From Devosia sp. 66-14 (lineage in GTDB: Bacteria > Pseudomonadota > Alphaproteobacteria > Rhizobiales > Devosiaceae), in the NCBI GenBank assembly GCA_001899085.1, contig MKVB01000002.1, forward strand, positions 783,122-847,121: a DNA stretch of 64,000 nucleotides, in the 5' to 3' direction. The position numbers and the translations under genes were made by a program. Below the pieces are notes generated by a model, which was not told the origin of the DNA, ran no database searches, and was given only the letters and a program-made list of their open reading frames with translations. This document shows positions 1 to 8,560 of this stretch, piece by piece. Numbering within the stretch: the first letter of the stretch is position 1; each line of letters starts with the position of its first letter.

Positions 1-681
1 CGCATCGCGCACGCCCAGCACCGAGAGCAGGGCCACATCCTTCTGCAGCGCCACGACGAGGTTGAGCATGGCCGGCACGACGTTGCGCAGCGCCTGCGGC
101 AGGATGGCGTAGCGCAGGGTCTGCCACTGGGTGAGGCCGAGCGCCTTGGCCGCCATGCCCTGGCCCTCGTGCACCGCCTCGATGCCCGAGCGATAGACTT
201 CGGTGGCATAGGCCGAATAGCTGAGAATCAGCGCCACGCCGCCCCAGAACAGCCCTTCCTTGGGCAGGCCCGGCAGGTTGAGCGCCGGAATGCCGAAGCC
301 GAACAACAGCACCAGCAGCAGCGCCGGCAGGCCGCGGAACAGATCGACATAGACGATGGCGAAGACGCGGAGCGGCGCGAACCAGGGGCCGCTCATGGCA
401 CGGAAAATCGCCAGCACCAGCGCCCAGATGCCGATGCAGACGAGGCTGATCAGCCAGATCTGCAAGGAGACGAGGAAGCCGCGAGCAACGCCAGGCGCAG
501 CTTCGAGCATCGCTTCGACGGAGAAAAACTGGTTCTGGATGCGCGGCCATTGTTCGGCCGAGCCGACGAAAAAAGCGATGGCGCCGAACACCACCACGAC
601 GCTGACCAAACTAATAAGGACCGGCGCGAGCCGGTCCTTGAGAGCGATCTGCCGGCGTCCTTTGCCGGGTCGTCGTGTCAT
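1..681 (-). CDS. Polar amino-acid ABC transporter permease (partial)
   Basis: This is an inner-membrane permease subunit of a His/Glu/Gln/opine-type amino acid ABC importer. The reverse strand gives 227 residues from an ATG at 681 and is cut by the window edge, so the C-terminus is missing. A hydrophobic segment near residues 20-40 and several later ones are visible. The segment reading EGQGMAAKALGLTQWQ is the EAA-type loop that docks the ATPase. The start overlaps the stop of the binding-protein gene by 4 bp (ATGA), so the two are translationally coupled. The ATPase is presumably further left. The family is clear; the exact substrate is not visible. Confidence 0.88.
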   Translation of the reverse strand, partial: MTRRPGKGRRQIALKDRLAPVLISLVSVVVVFGAIAFFVGSAEQWPRIQNQFFSVEAMLEAAPGVARGFLVSLQIWLISLVCIGIWALVLAIFRAMSGPWFAPLRVFAIVYVDLFRGLPALLLVLLFGFGIPALNLPGLPKEGLFWGGVALILSYSAYATEVYRSGIEAVHEGQGMAAKALGLTQWQTLRYAILPQALRNVVPAMLNLVVALQKDVALLSVLGVRDA

Positions 682-1505
682 TGCGTGATCTCGGGAATGC
701 TCGGATCGGCGATCAGGTACTTCTTGGCCAGCTCGTCGATCACGCCCTTGGACTTGAGCGCGGCGAGGCCTTCGTTGATCCACGGCACGATCGGGTTCTC
801 GTAGGCGAACAGCAGGCCGAGGCCCTCGTCCTTGGGGTCCTTGGGCAGGATCGCGGTGATCTTGGCCTCGGGGACCTGGCAGCAGGTGGCGTAGAGCGCC
901 GTCGGCAGCGCCGCGACGGTCGCGTCGATCTGGCCGCCCTGCAGCGCCTGGAACACACCGGCCTGGTCGTCATAGACGGCGGCATTGTCGATGCCGAGCA
1001 CGTGGGTCACGTAGTCGAAATCGGTGGTGCCCACCGCTACGCCCCAGCGGGCGGCCTTGAGGTCGGCGAAGCTCTTGGCGCTGGCGACGGTCGAAGTCGG
1101 GAGCGCGATCACCGCCTTGTCGGACTGGTAGTAGACATCGGAGAAGGTCGCCACCTTGGCGCGCTCCGGCGTCACCGAGATCTGCTGGATCGAGAAATCA
1201 TAGGCCTTCGGGCCCGGCGCGATGGCGCCGTCGAAGGTCACGTCGACCCACACCACGTCTTCCTTCTTGAAGCCGAGTTCGGCGGCTAGCGCGTAGACCA
1301 GCGCCGCTTCAAAGCCCTCGCCGGCTTCCGGGTTGTTGTCGAGCACCCATGGCGGATAGCTCGGCTCGGAGGTCGAGACGGTGAGCTTGCCCGGCGTGAA
1401 CAGCCTGGGATCGTTGGGCGTCTTTTCCTGCGCCAGCACCGGCGTGACGACCATCGCCATCACGGCCAGCAGCGCAACAGTCAGAATATTGTGCTTGTGA
1501 GCCAT
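678..1505 (-). CDS. Amino-acid ABC transporter substrate-binding protein
   Basis: This is a periplasmic solute-binding protein of the SBP_bac_3 type (275 aa) that would deliver an amino acid to the permease encoded immediately downstream. It has a Sec signal peptide (residues 1-25, ending VLA before QE). Next comes the lobe pattern typical of the family: a SEPSYPPW-like ligand loop near residue 45, then a YDFSIQQISVTPERAK segment equivalent to the usual D...GM..T.eR block. The ATG at 1505 was preferred over an in-frame GTG at 1511. An adjacent Cys pair near residue 206 is unusual for the family. It is first in its operon here and has a 550-bp upstream gap. Confidence 0.88.
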   Translation of the reverse strand: MAHKHNILTVALLAVMAMVVTPVLAQEKTPNDPRLFTPGKLTVSTSEPSYPPWVLDNNPEAGEGFEAALVYALAAELGFKKEDVVWVDVTFDGAIAPGPKAYDFSIQQISVTPERAKVATFSDVYYQSDKAVIALPTSTVASAKSFADLKAARWGVAVGTTDFDYVTHVLGIDNAAVYDDQAGVFQALQGGQIDATVAALPTALYATCCQVPEAKITAILPKDPKDEGLGLLFAYENPIVPWINEGLAALKSKGVIDELAKKYLIADPSIPEITQ

Positions 1506-1723
1506 CTTCACTCTCGTGTTTTCGCCCGGCGGTCGACGAAAATGCCCCCGTCCCCCCGAGCCCCGCCGGCGAATTTACCGACAATCCGTCGCGGCGCCAG
1601 CCATAGAATTGCAGAGAATCGCGGCGGGGGGAATGTTCATTGCATTTGCAATGACTTGCAGGGAATGAGGGCTCCCCGCTGGTCCTCAGCGCGGAGTGGT
1701 GGAGGGGGCGGGACAGATCGTGC

Positions 1724-1934
1724 CCTCCAAGACCCCCTCTCTTGCAAAATCTAAGGCTTAGCCAGACGGCTAAACCTAAGATTTTGCTTTCTCCCCCGCC
1801 AAGGGGGAGATGATCGGTGGCTTCCATCTGCATCGGAGTGTCAGTCGGGACTCTCCCCCTTGGCGGGGGAGAAAGCGAAAACTTGGGCTTAGCGCAGCTA
1901 AGTCCTTAGTTTTCGCAAGAGAGGGGGTCTTGGG
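1724..1934. repeat. 211-bp imperfect palindromic intergenic element
   Basis: Two arms of about 85 bp (1724-1808 and 1849-1934) are nearly perfect reverse complements around a loop of about 40 nt. The inner tips contain CTCCCCCGCCAAGGGGGAGA and its complement; the outer ends contain AAGACCCCCTCTCTTGC and its complement. Smaller hairpins sit inside each arm. It lies alone between two transporter genes. The rest of the 1512-2057 gap shows no gene, only this element and the terminator at 1978-2001. Confidence 0.8.
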
Positions 1935-1977
1935 AGCCACCCCATAGGCCATGCCTCGCCGCAGCGCAGAAACAAAC

Positions 1978-2001
1978 AAGGGGACGGCGAACCGTCCCCT
2001 T
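1978..2001 (-). terminator. Rho-independent terminator after the peptide-type binding protein gene
   Basis: A 10-bp perfect stem (AAGGGGACGG / CCGTCCCCTT) with a 4-nt loop lies 57 bp past the stop at 2058. On the minus strand it is followed by TTGTTTGTTT. Confidence 0.75.
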
Positions 2002-2057
2002 GCAGACCTCGGGCGAGGCGATCTGGCGATCGTGGCGATCCCCGCCCCGGGAGGAAC

Positions 2058-4145
2058 CTAGCTGATCGGGCCGTTGCCGATGCCGGGGGCGCCGGGCAGC
2101 GCCTCGGGGTGGAGCTCGTAGCCCGGCTGCCTGTCGGTCGGCACGAACAGCCGCTCGCGCATCATGTTGTCGACGTCCCAGTTGAACATGAAGATCGGCA
2201 CGCCTGCCGGCACGTTGGCGAAGCGCTTGTTGATGATCTCGGCGCCCGGGTACTGGGTCAGCCCGATGCCGTAGACGTTCTCGGTGTAAAGCCTCTGGTA
2301 GCGCCGCATCAGCTCGATGCGCTCTGCCGCGTCGTCGGTGATGGTGAAGGCCTTCACCAGCTCGACCATTTCGGTTTCGAACGGCAAGAGGTCCATGCTG
2401 CCGTCGGGGCCGGCCTGGTGCTGGGCGGCGATGCGCGGGCCGGTGGGGGCCAGCGACATGGTGTTCTGCACCACCGCCACAAGTTCGGAGGTGTTGCGGA
2501 TCACCACCCAGTCGAACTGTCCCGAGCCCTGCGCGGCGTTGAACTGGGTGCCGGTCATGAAGTTGGCGACCACCCGGATGCCGGCCCGCTCGAGCTGCGC
2601 GATCACCGCTTCGGCGAGGTTCTTGTCGGTCTGGTAGTCGGCATTGGCGAGGATGGTGATCTCGACGTTGCGCCCGCCTTCCTGATCGGCCGGGAAGTTC
2701 AGCATGCCGTCGCCATCGGTGTCGCTGAGGCCGGCCTCTTTGAAATAGGCCGCCGCGGTCTCGGCCGAGTAGGGGTAATAGACGGTCGATGCCTTGTCGT
2801 AGAAGGTGGTGCCGGCATAGAGGCCGCCCGGATAGATGGCGGTGAACGGCCCCTTCACCAGCGCGTCGCCGATCGCTTGCCGGTCGAGCGCCGTGGTGAC
2901 GCCCTTGCGGAAATCGAAGTTGCGGTTGAGTTCGCGCACCGCCTGGCGGCGGCTGTCGGGCTCGCCCCAGCCATTGCCCGAGAGGTTGGGATAAAGCGTG
3001 TAGCCGATGGTGCGGGCGCCGAATTGCAGGCGCGACGGCGCGTTGGGATCGGCGGCGCGCTTCAGCGCCTCGACATAGTTTTCCGGCTGTTCCATCGCCG
3101 AGTTGTCGCCGGTGCCGGCCACTGCCTGCACGTCGCGGTCGGCCCAGGTCGAGAGCCGGTAGTGCACCTCGTTGAGGTAGGGCAGCTGGTTGCCGGCCTC
3201 GTCGACCTTCCAGAAATAGGGGTTGCGCAGCATGACGATGATATCGTCGGCCCGATACTCGGCCGGCACCCAGGCCCCCATGACCGGAATGTTGAGGTAT
3301 TCCGGCTTGATGGCGTTCTTGTACTGATCATAGGTGTTGGACGAGTATTTCGGGTGCAGCGGCTTGAAGATATGCGACGGGCCGGGGCAGAAATCGCCAT
3401 AAGCCATCTGATAGAGATACTGCTTGGGGAAGGCGTCCCTGAACGTCCATTCGATGGTGTAATCGTCGATGGCCCTGAGCGTCGTGCCCTCGCCGAAGGT
3501 CTCCGGTGAGGTGCCGGTGAGCGGGGTGACGTTGGGGTCGACGACATTGTCCTCCCAGTAGAACATCACATCCTCGGAGGTGAACGGCACGCCGTCCGAC
3601 CATCGGGCGCCCTCGACCAGGTGCATGGTCAGCTTGTGGCCGTCCGCGCTCCATTCCCAGGATTTCGCGAGGTTGGGCAGCGGCTCCAGCTCCTCTGCCT
3701 TCACCTGGAACAGCGGACCGGTGCGGGTGAGGCACTCCATGGTGCCGATATCGGTGCCGCCCCAGCCCTGCGACTGGCCGGCCATGTAGTTCCAGCCTTC
3801 CGGGCGGCCGCCGATGACGTGGCGCATCACGTCGCCATAGACGCCGATGCCGTCGGGCATGTTGGCGGCCTTGTAGACCAGCGGCTCTTTCGGCAGCCGT
3901 TCGGCCACCGGCGGCAGCCGGCCGGTCTTGACGAACGTTTCCGTCACCCAGGCCGGCTCGTGATACTCGGGCAGGGCCCGGAACTCGAACATGTCCTTGA
4001 CGCCGACGAAGTTCGGCGTGCCCTGGGCATCGAATTTCGGCGGGTCGGGCGGTGTTGTCGGCTCCAGCATCTGGGCCTCGGCCGCCACGGTCGAGACGCC
4101 CAGCATGAAGGCGATACGGCCCAGGGCCGCAAGTTTGCGCGTCAT
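2058..4145 (-). CDS. ABC transporter substrate-binding protein, peptide/nickel/oligosaccharide type
   Basis: This is a periplasmic binding protein of the SBP_bac_5 (DppA/OppA) type, 695 aa. The ATG at 4145 follows a strong AGGAGGAG ribosome site; an upstream in-frame ATG (4241) is rejected. The signal peptide is residues 1-24 (ending AEA). Family hallmarks are present: the PNLAKSWEWSADG segment, then WSDGVPFTSEDVMFYW, and a long second lobe. It is longer than typical DppA (about 535 aa), as in the large alphaproteobacterial subgroup often tied to oligosaccharide or peptide uptake. No permease or ATPase gene is adjacent and a terminator follows, so it is an orphan here. The ligand cannot be told. 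Confidence 0.87.
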   Translation of the reverse strand: MTRKLAALGRIAFMLGVSTVAAEAQMLEPTTPPDPPKFDAQGTPNFVGVKDMFEFRALPEYHEPAWVTETFVKTGRLPPVAERLPKEPLVYKAANMPDGIGVYGDVMRHVIGGRPEGWNYMAGQSQGWGGTDIGTMECLTRTGPLFQVKAEELEPLPNLAKSWEWSADGHKLTMHLVEGARWSDGVPFTSEDVMFYWEDNVVDPNVTPLTGTSPETFGEGTTLRAIDDYTIEWTFRDAFPKQYLYQMAYGDFCPGPSHIFKPLHPKYSSNTYDQYKNAIKPEYLNIPVMGAWVPAEYRADDIIVMLRNPYFWKVDEAGNQLPYLNEVHYRLSTWADRDVQAVAGTGDNSAMEQPENYVEALKRAADPNAPSRLQFGARTIGYTLYPNLSGNGWGEPDSRRQAVRELNRNFDFRKGVTTALDRQAIGDALVKGPFTAIYPGGLYAGTTFYDKASTVYYPYSAETAAAYFKEAGLSDTDGDGMLNFPADQEGGRNVEITILANADYQTDKNLAEAVIAQLERAGIRVVANFMTGTQFNAAQGSGQFDWVVIRNTSELVAVVQNTMSLAPTGPRIAAQHQAGPDGSMDLLPFETEMVELVKAFTITDDAAERIELMRRYQRLYTENVYGIGLTQYPGAEIINKRFANVPAGVPIFMFNWDVDNMMRERLFVPTDRQPGYELHPEALPGAPGIGNGPIS

Positions 4146-4631
4146 TGTCTGCTCCTCCTTGAGGCACGTTGCTCGTGCCGTCGCCCGGGCATGGCGGTGC
4201 CGGTCGCTGCCGAGGCCCGCCGCGCTCGACATTTCGATCATCCAACCAACCCGAGATGAGCCCCAACGCTACGGAGCTTTGGGGCGATGGTGAATGGAGG
4301 AAACGCAGGGCTGGAGATTTCGATCAGCCGGGGGGTGCGAGCGGGCGCCATGGGAGGTGCCGGGCTCGCCCCGCCCGTCAGCTGGCACCGGCGGCGAGAT
4401 GGGTCACGCTTTCGCGCATAGGTGCTGAGCTATGGTCGTGCCCCACCCCACCGGGTGTCATCCCTGCGAAAGCAGGGACCCATCCATCCATTTGCGCGGG
4501 CTGCAAGTTGGGTCCCTGCTTTCGCAGGGATGACACCGAGTTTGGGGCACTTGCGGAGCGTCGGTTGGCGTACCGGCGCCTAACTCGGCGCCCATGAGGG
4601 GACCACATAGTGGCTGGGGGATTGCATGGAC
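4146..4631. other. Intergenic region with one dispersed palindrome
   Basis: This 486-bp gap holds the promoter of the binding-protein gene on its left side and the dispersed palindrome at 4454-4537. No convincing gene is seen on either strand. Confidence 0.6.
4454..4537. repeat. Dispersed about 80-bp palindrome, family A
   Basis: The arms GTCATCCCTGCGAAAGCAGG and their reverse complement enclose a variable loop of about 25 nt. Close copies occur at 6546-6626, 39164-39244 and 54894-54974, with a diverged one at 20470-20562. All lie between genes, consistent with REP/MITE-like host repeats. Confidence 0.85.
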
Positions 4632-5459
4632 TTATCGGCGGCGGTTGCGCAGCCGGAATTCGCTGGGGCTGCGGCCTTCGCGCAACCGGAAGACGCGGGA
4701 GAAGTAGTAGGAATCGGTGAAGCCGACGCGCTCGGCGATCTGTTCGATGCTGTCGTCGGACGCGGCGAGCAGCGCCTTGGCCCGATCGAGCCGGATATCG
4801 AGCTGCATCGCCTTGGGGGCGACGCCGAAGCGCGAGACGAAGCGCCGGCGCAGCGTTGCCGGCGACATGCCGAACTCGTCGGCGAAGGCAGCGAAATCGA
4901 TGGGCTCGAACGCCCGTGCGCGCAGCGTCGCCGCCAGCACATCGGCATCGGGGCCATCGGCCGGTACGGCCGCGGGGCGCTGCTGGCGCGCCACTTCGAC
5001 GGCAAGCCGGTGCAGCGCCACCCCGCCGGCGGCGGGGCCGAGCGGGGTTTCGTCGACGATGGCGGAATGGATGGCGCCGAACAGGCTGGCGACCGGGGTC
5101 AGCTCGCTGAGCGCCACCAGCGGTCGCGCCGGATCGATGAGCCCGCCATCGACGAAATAGCTGCAGAGGCTGCCGCCGAACAGCACCCAGCGCTCCTGCC
5201 AGGCGGTGCCGGGCGCCGGGCCATAGGCATGCTGCTCGCCGGGGAACAGCCAGAACAGGGCCGGGGCGGTGAGCTCGAGGCGGCCGGCGCGGGCGCTGAG
5301 CAGCATGCCGGCCCCTTCCTGCACCAGCACCGCGGCATGGCTGTCGAGCCGGCGGTCGGCCAGCCAGGTGGTGATGGTGTGGGTGCCGTAGCCCAGCACC
5401 GAGAGCGGGGCGGGCTGGCGCGCCGTCCGGTAGATCCCCACCGATTTGAGCTCAGCCAT
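4632..5459 (-). CDS. AraC-family transcriptional regulator
   Basis: This is a 275-aa cytoplasmic regulator. Residues about 20-150 form a cupin-like AraC ligand-binding domain. Residues about 180-275 hold two helix-turn-helix motifs, including FADEFGMSPATLRRRF and the signature IAERVGFTDSYYFSRVFR. The ATG at 5459 has GGAGG 9 nt upstream. It is transcribed divergently from the phytanoyl-CoA dioxygenase gene across about 107 bp, the standard arrangement for a regulator of its neighbour. The inducer is unknown; a ligand used by the neighbouring dioxygenase is a reasonable guess. Confidence 0.9.
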   Translation of the reverse strand: MAELKSVGIYRTARQPAPLSVLGYGTHTITTWLADRRLDSHAAVLVQEGAGMLLSARAGRLELTAPALFWLFPGEQHAYGPAPGTAWQERWVLFGGSLCSYFVDGGLIDPARPLVALSELTPVASLFGAIHSAIVDETPLGPAAGGVALHRLAVEVARQQRPAAVPADGPDADVLAATLRARAFEPIDFAAFADEFGMSPATLRRRFVSRFGVAPKAMQLDIRLDRAKALLAASDDSIEQIAERVGFTDSYYFSRVFRLREGRSPSEFRLRNRRR

Positions 5460-5566
5460 GAGCGAAACCTCCAGCAGGCCGATCCATCCATGGTGCGGCG
5501 GGCCTTCTGCTGGCTATCTTTCACACATTGATGCTGACCCGCAAACACCAGGGATGATTGATCGAA

Positions 5567-6490
5567 ATGCCCAAACCGGCCCTGACCGCCGCGGCTTCCG
5601 CCGCTCCGCTGCCCCAGTTGCAGGCGGCCGGCAAGCGGCTTGCCACCACGCCGAACCGCATGGGCTGGCTGCAGCCGACGCCGGGCGACGCGCCAGTGGC
5701 GACGATCCGGCAGCGGCTGCGCGAACACGGCTATGTCTGGCTCAAGGGGTTTCTGCCGCCCGACGAGGTGCGGGGGTTTCGCGCCCAGGTGTTCGGGCAT
5801 CTCAATGCGGCAGGGTTCGTCGCCGACCCGCTGGCGGGCACGGCGAGCGGCAGCGCCGGCGACAAGGAACTGGCCAACCGGCGGCTGATGGAGTTCGTCC
5901 GTTCGGCCCGTTACGAGGCGTTCTGCATGCACCCGCGGCTGTGGCAGTTCATGGACGAGCTGCTGGAGGGGCTGAGCTACCTGCATAAGCGCAAGATCAT
6001 GCGCTACACCCTGCCGGCAACGCCGCAGGTGACGCCGGCGCATTACGACCTGGTCTATCTGCGCGGCGGCACCGACCGGATCGTCACCGCCTGGATCCCG
6101 ATCGGCGATGTGCCGGTGGAAATGGGCGGGCTGGTCTATCTCGAGGGCTCGCACGCCCTGGGGGTGAAGATGGAGGCCGAGTTCCGGGCGCTCAACGCCA
6201 CGCTGTCGCCCGAAGAGCGGATCAACGCCTACAACAAGAACATGACCGATGGCGGCTATGTCAGCAAAGACCTGCCCGACATGGCTGACAAGTTCGATGC
6301 CCGCTGGCTGGTGGCCGATTACGAGGCGGGCGACGTGATGCTGCACAGCCCCTACATGATCCACGCTTCGACGATGAACGAGGACCGCGAGGGCCGCATC
6401 CGGCTCTCCACCGATATCCGCTACCAGAACGTCACCGACGAGATCGACGCCCGCTGGGCCAACCACTGGACGCTCGACGACATGCTGTGA
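5567..6490 (+). CDS. Phytanoyl-CoA dioxygenase (PhyH) family protein
   Basis: This is an Fe(II)/2-oxoglutarate-dependent oxygenase of 307 aa. The metal-binding triad is visible: H159-x-D161 in AHYDLVYLRGG and the distal His266 in MIHAST, with a following Arg (GRIRLS) placed to hold 2-oxoglutarate. The ATG at 5567 is preferred to the TTG at 5558 because AGGGA then sits at better spacing. Such enzymes hydroxylate diverse small molecules, and bacterial members next to AraC regulators are common but mostly uncharacterised. It is monocistronic; a family A palindrome follows at 6546. The substrate is not identifiable from sequence. Confidence 0.86.
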   Translation: MPKPALTAAASAAPLPQLQAAGKRLATTPNRMGWLQPTPGDAPVATIRQRLREHGYVWLKGFLPPDEVRGFRAQVFGHLNAAGFVADPLAGTASGSAGDKELANRRLMEFVRSARYEAFCMHPRLWQFMDELLEGLSYLHKRKIMRYTLPATPQVTPAHYDLVYLRGGTDRIVTAWIPIGDVPVEMGGLVYLEGSHALGVKMEAEFRALNATLSPEERINAYNKNMTDGGYVSKDLPDMADKFDARWLVADYEAGDVMLHSPYMIHASTMNEDREGRIRLSTDIRYQNVTDEIDARWANHWTLDDML

Positions 6491-6545
6491 GGGGAGTTCC
6501 AGAGACGGGGCAACGGCTGACCCGTAGCAGTTGCCCCATCCGCGA

Positions 6546-6626
6546 TGTCATCCCTGCGAAAGCAGGGACCCAGCTCGCAGCCCGCGCAGGTGGATAGCTG
6601 GGTCCCTGCTTTCGCAGGGATGACAC
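6546..6626. repeat. Dispersed palindrome, family A copy
   Basis: Same arms as the copy at 4454-4537 with a different loop. It lies between convergent genes (dioxygenase and ABC permease), where it could also act as a bidirectional transcription stop. Confidence 0.85.
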
Positions 6627-6677
6627 GCGGTGGGGAGGCGAATTGGTGGGCCATCTCGTCGCTGCCGGTAGCCCGCA

Positions 6678-7877
6678 TCAGCCGGCGCTCAGTGCTTCCG
6701 TCGGGGCCAGGCGGGCGGCGCGGATGGCCGGGTAGAGTCCGGCAACCGCGCCGATCAGCAGCGTTGCGGCCATGCCGCCGAGCGGCACCCAGGCCGGGAT
6801 ATCGACCGGCCAGCCCTGCAGCCGCGCATAGCCCATGGTCACCAGCGCGCCGATGACGACGCCGCAGCCGCCGCCGAGCAGCGACAGCAGCAGCGCCTCG
6901 CCCAGGAACTGCAGGCGGATATGGCCGCGCGTCGCTCCCTGCGAGCGGCGGAGGCCGATCTCGGCGCGTCGCTCCAGCACGCCGATCACCATGGTGTTGG
7001 CGACGCCGATGCCGCCCACCAGCAGCGCCACCGCGCCGAGCCCGAGCAACAGCCCGGTGAAGGCGAGGTCGGCGGCGGCCTCGGCGGCCAGCGCATCGGA
7101 GGGGCGCGATATGTCGACTTCGTTGGGCGCTTCGGGGTTGGCGGTGGGAGCGAGGATGCCGCGCACGGTTTCCACTGCGGCGGGCGCGGCGCGGACATAG
7201 AGCGTGGTGATGTCGCCGTCGAAATCGAGATAGCGCTCGCCGGCCGGCCAGCCGATCAGGACGCTGAGATCGAGCATGGGCACCAGCGACACCGGCGCGA
7301 GGATGCCGACCACGGTGAACCAGCGGCCACCCAGCCAGACCGGCTGGCCGATCAGCCCGCGGCCGATGCCGAGCCGGGTGGCGGCGCGGGCCCCGAGCAC
7401 CACCGCGGGGTAGCGCGCCGTGGCTTCGTTCAGCCAGGCGCCGGCAGCGACCGTGGCGCCTAGGGTTTCGAGCAGGTCGAGCCGCGCCGCATAGACGGCG
7501 AGGCCGCCGGACTGGCTCGCCGGGATGCGGTTGCTGCGATAGATCCTCGCATCGGCCAGGGCGCCGATGGCGCTCACTCGTTCGACCTCGGGGATGCGGC
7601 CGAGCATGGCGACGGATTCGGGCGGCATGGTCGCGGCTTCGCCGAACAGCGAGGTGCCAGGGCTGGCGCTCAGGAGGTTGGTGCCGAGCTCTTGCAGCAA
7701 CTGGTTCAGCTGGGCGCGGCTCGAGGTGGAAATGCCGACCACCGCGATCATGGCGGCAATGCCGATGGCGATGCCCAGCGCCGAGAGCACGACCCGCAGC
7801 GGCCGGGCCTTGAGCCCATAGGCGGCGAGGCGGAGGATATCGATGGGAAGCAGCCTGGCCGGCTGCAGCGGGCTCAT
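6678..7877 (-). CDS. MacB/FtsX-type ABC transporter permease
   Basis: This is an inner-membrane subunit of a type VII ABC (mechanotransmission) exporter, 399 aa. A first membrane helix near residues 30-50 is followed by a MacB-like periplasmic domain (about 55-270). An FtsX domain with three C-terminal helices (about 275-395) includes the ERRAEIGLRRSQGATRGHI stretch typical of FtsX/LolC permeases. Its ATG overlaps the ATPase stop by 4 bp, and it is the last gene of a run of 4-bp overlaps (10499 to 6678). By context it works with the ATPase and adaptor to drive an envelope process or expel a compound. The substrate is unknown. Confidence 0.88.
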   Translation of the reverse strand: MSPLQPARLLPIDILRLAAYGLKARPLRVVLSALGIAIGIAAMIAVVGISTSSRAQLNQLLQELGTNLLSASPGTSLFGEAATMPPESVAMLGRIPEVERVSAIGALADARIYRSNRIPASQSGGLAVYAARLDLLETLGATVAAGAWLNEATARYPAVVLGARAATRLGIGRGLIGQPVWLGGRWFTVVGILAPVSLVPMLDLSVLIGWPAGERYLDFDGDITTLYVRAAPAAVETVRGILAPTANPEAPNEVDISRPSDALAAEAAADLAFTGLLLGLGAVALLVGGIGVANTMVIGVLERRAEIGLRRSQGATRGHIRLQFLGEALLLSLLGGGCGVVIGALVTMGYARLQGWPVDIPAWVPLGGMAATLLIGAVAGLYPAIRAARLAPTEALSAG

Positions 7878-8560
7878 GGTTCGGCTCGCCTGAGGTCTTC
7901 GACCAGTCGCCCGTCGCGCATCGCCGCCTGCCGGTCGAAGCGGGCGGCGAGATCGCGATCATGGGTGATCACCACCACGGCGGTGCCGGCGCGGTGGAGC
8001 CCGAGCAGCAGCTGCACCACGCCTTCGCCCGATGTGCTGTCGAGCGCGCCGGTGGGCTCGTCGGCCAGCAGCAGCAGCGGCCGGCGCGCCAGGGCGCGGG
8101 CGATGGCGGTGCGTTGCTTCTCGCCGCCCGAGAGCTGGTGTGGACGATGCTCGAGCCGATGCGCCAGCCCGACCTCGGCCAGCGCGGCTGCCGCCCGCTC
8201 GCGCCGTTCGCCGAGCGCGGTGCCGGTGTAGAGCAGGCCGTCGGCGACATTGTCGAGCGCCGAGACGCCGGGTGACAGGTGGAAATGTTGGAACACGAAG
8301 CCGATGCGACGCGCACGCAGGGCCGAGAGCTGGCTGTCGTTCAGCGCTTCGACGGCCAGCCCGTCGATCGCCACGGTGCCGGCGCTGGCGCGATCGAGCG
8401 TGCCGATGATGTTGAGCATGGTGGATTTGCCCGAGCCGGACGGCCCGACAATGGCAACCAGTTCGCCGCGCGCGATCTCGAGGCTGACATCGCGCAAGGC
8501 AAAGACGCCGCCGGGAAAGGCGCGGCTGACGTTTTCGAGTGAGACGATCGGCTGGCTCAT
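7874..8560 (-). CDS. MacB/LolD-type ABC transporter ATP-binding protein
   Basis: This is a cytoplasmic ATPase of 228 aa. Walker A is GPSGSGKST (about residue 40), the signature is LSGGEKQR, and Walker B is LLLADEPTGALD, the form typical of the LolD/MacB/FtsE group. It overlaps the adaptor gene upstream and the permease gene downstream by 4 bp each, implying coupled translation of a three-part machine. Unlike E. coli MacB, where ATPase and permease are fused, they are separate here, as in the actinobacterial and firmicute versions. Confidence 0.92.
   Translation of the reverse strand: MSQPIVSLENVSRAFPGGVFALRDVSLEIARGELVAIVGPSGSGKSTMLNIIGTLDRASAGTVAIDGLAVEALNDSQLSALRARRIGFVFQHFHLSPGVSALDNVADGLLYTGTALGERRERAAAALAEVGLAHRLEHRPHQLSGGEKQRTAIARALARRPLLLLADEPTGALDSTSGEGVVQLLLGLHRAGTAVVVITHDRDLAARFDRQAAMRDGRLVEDLRRAEP

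Noticed and set aside
4454-4537. CRISPR-like repeats
   Set aside because: The dispersed palindromes occur singly, kilobases apart, without regular spacers or cas genes.
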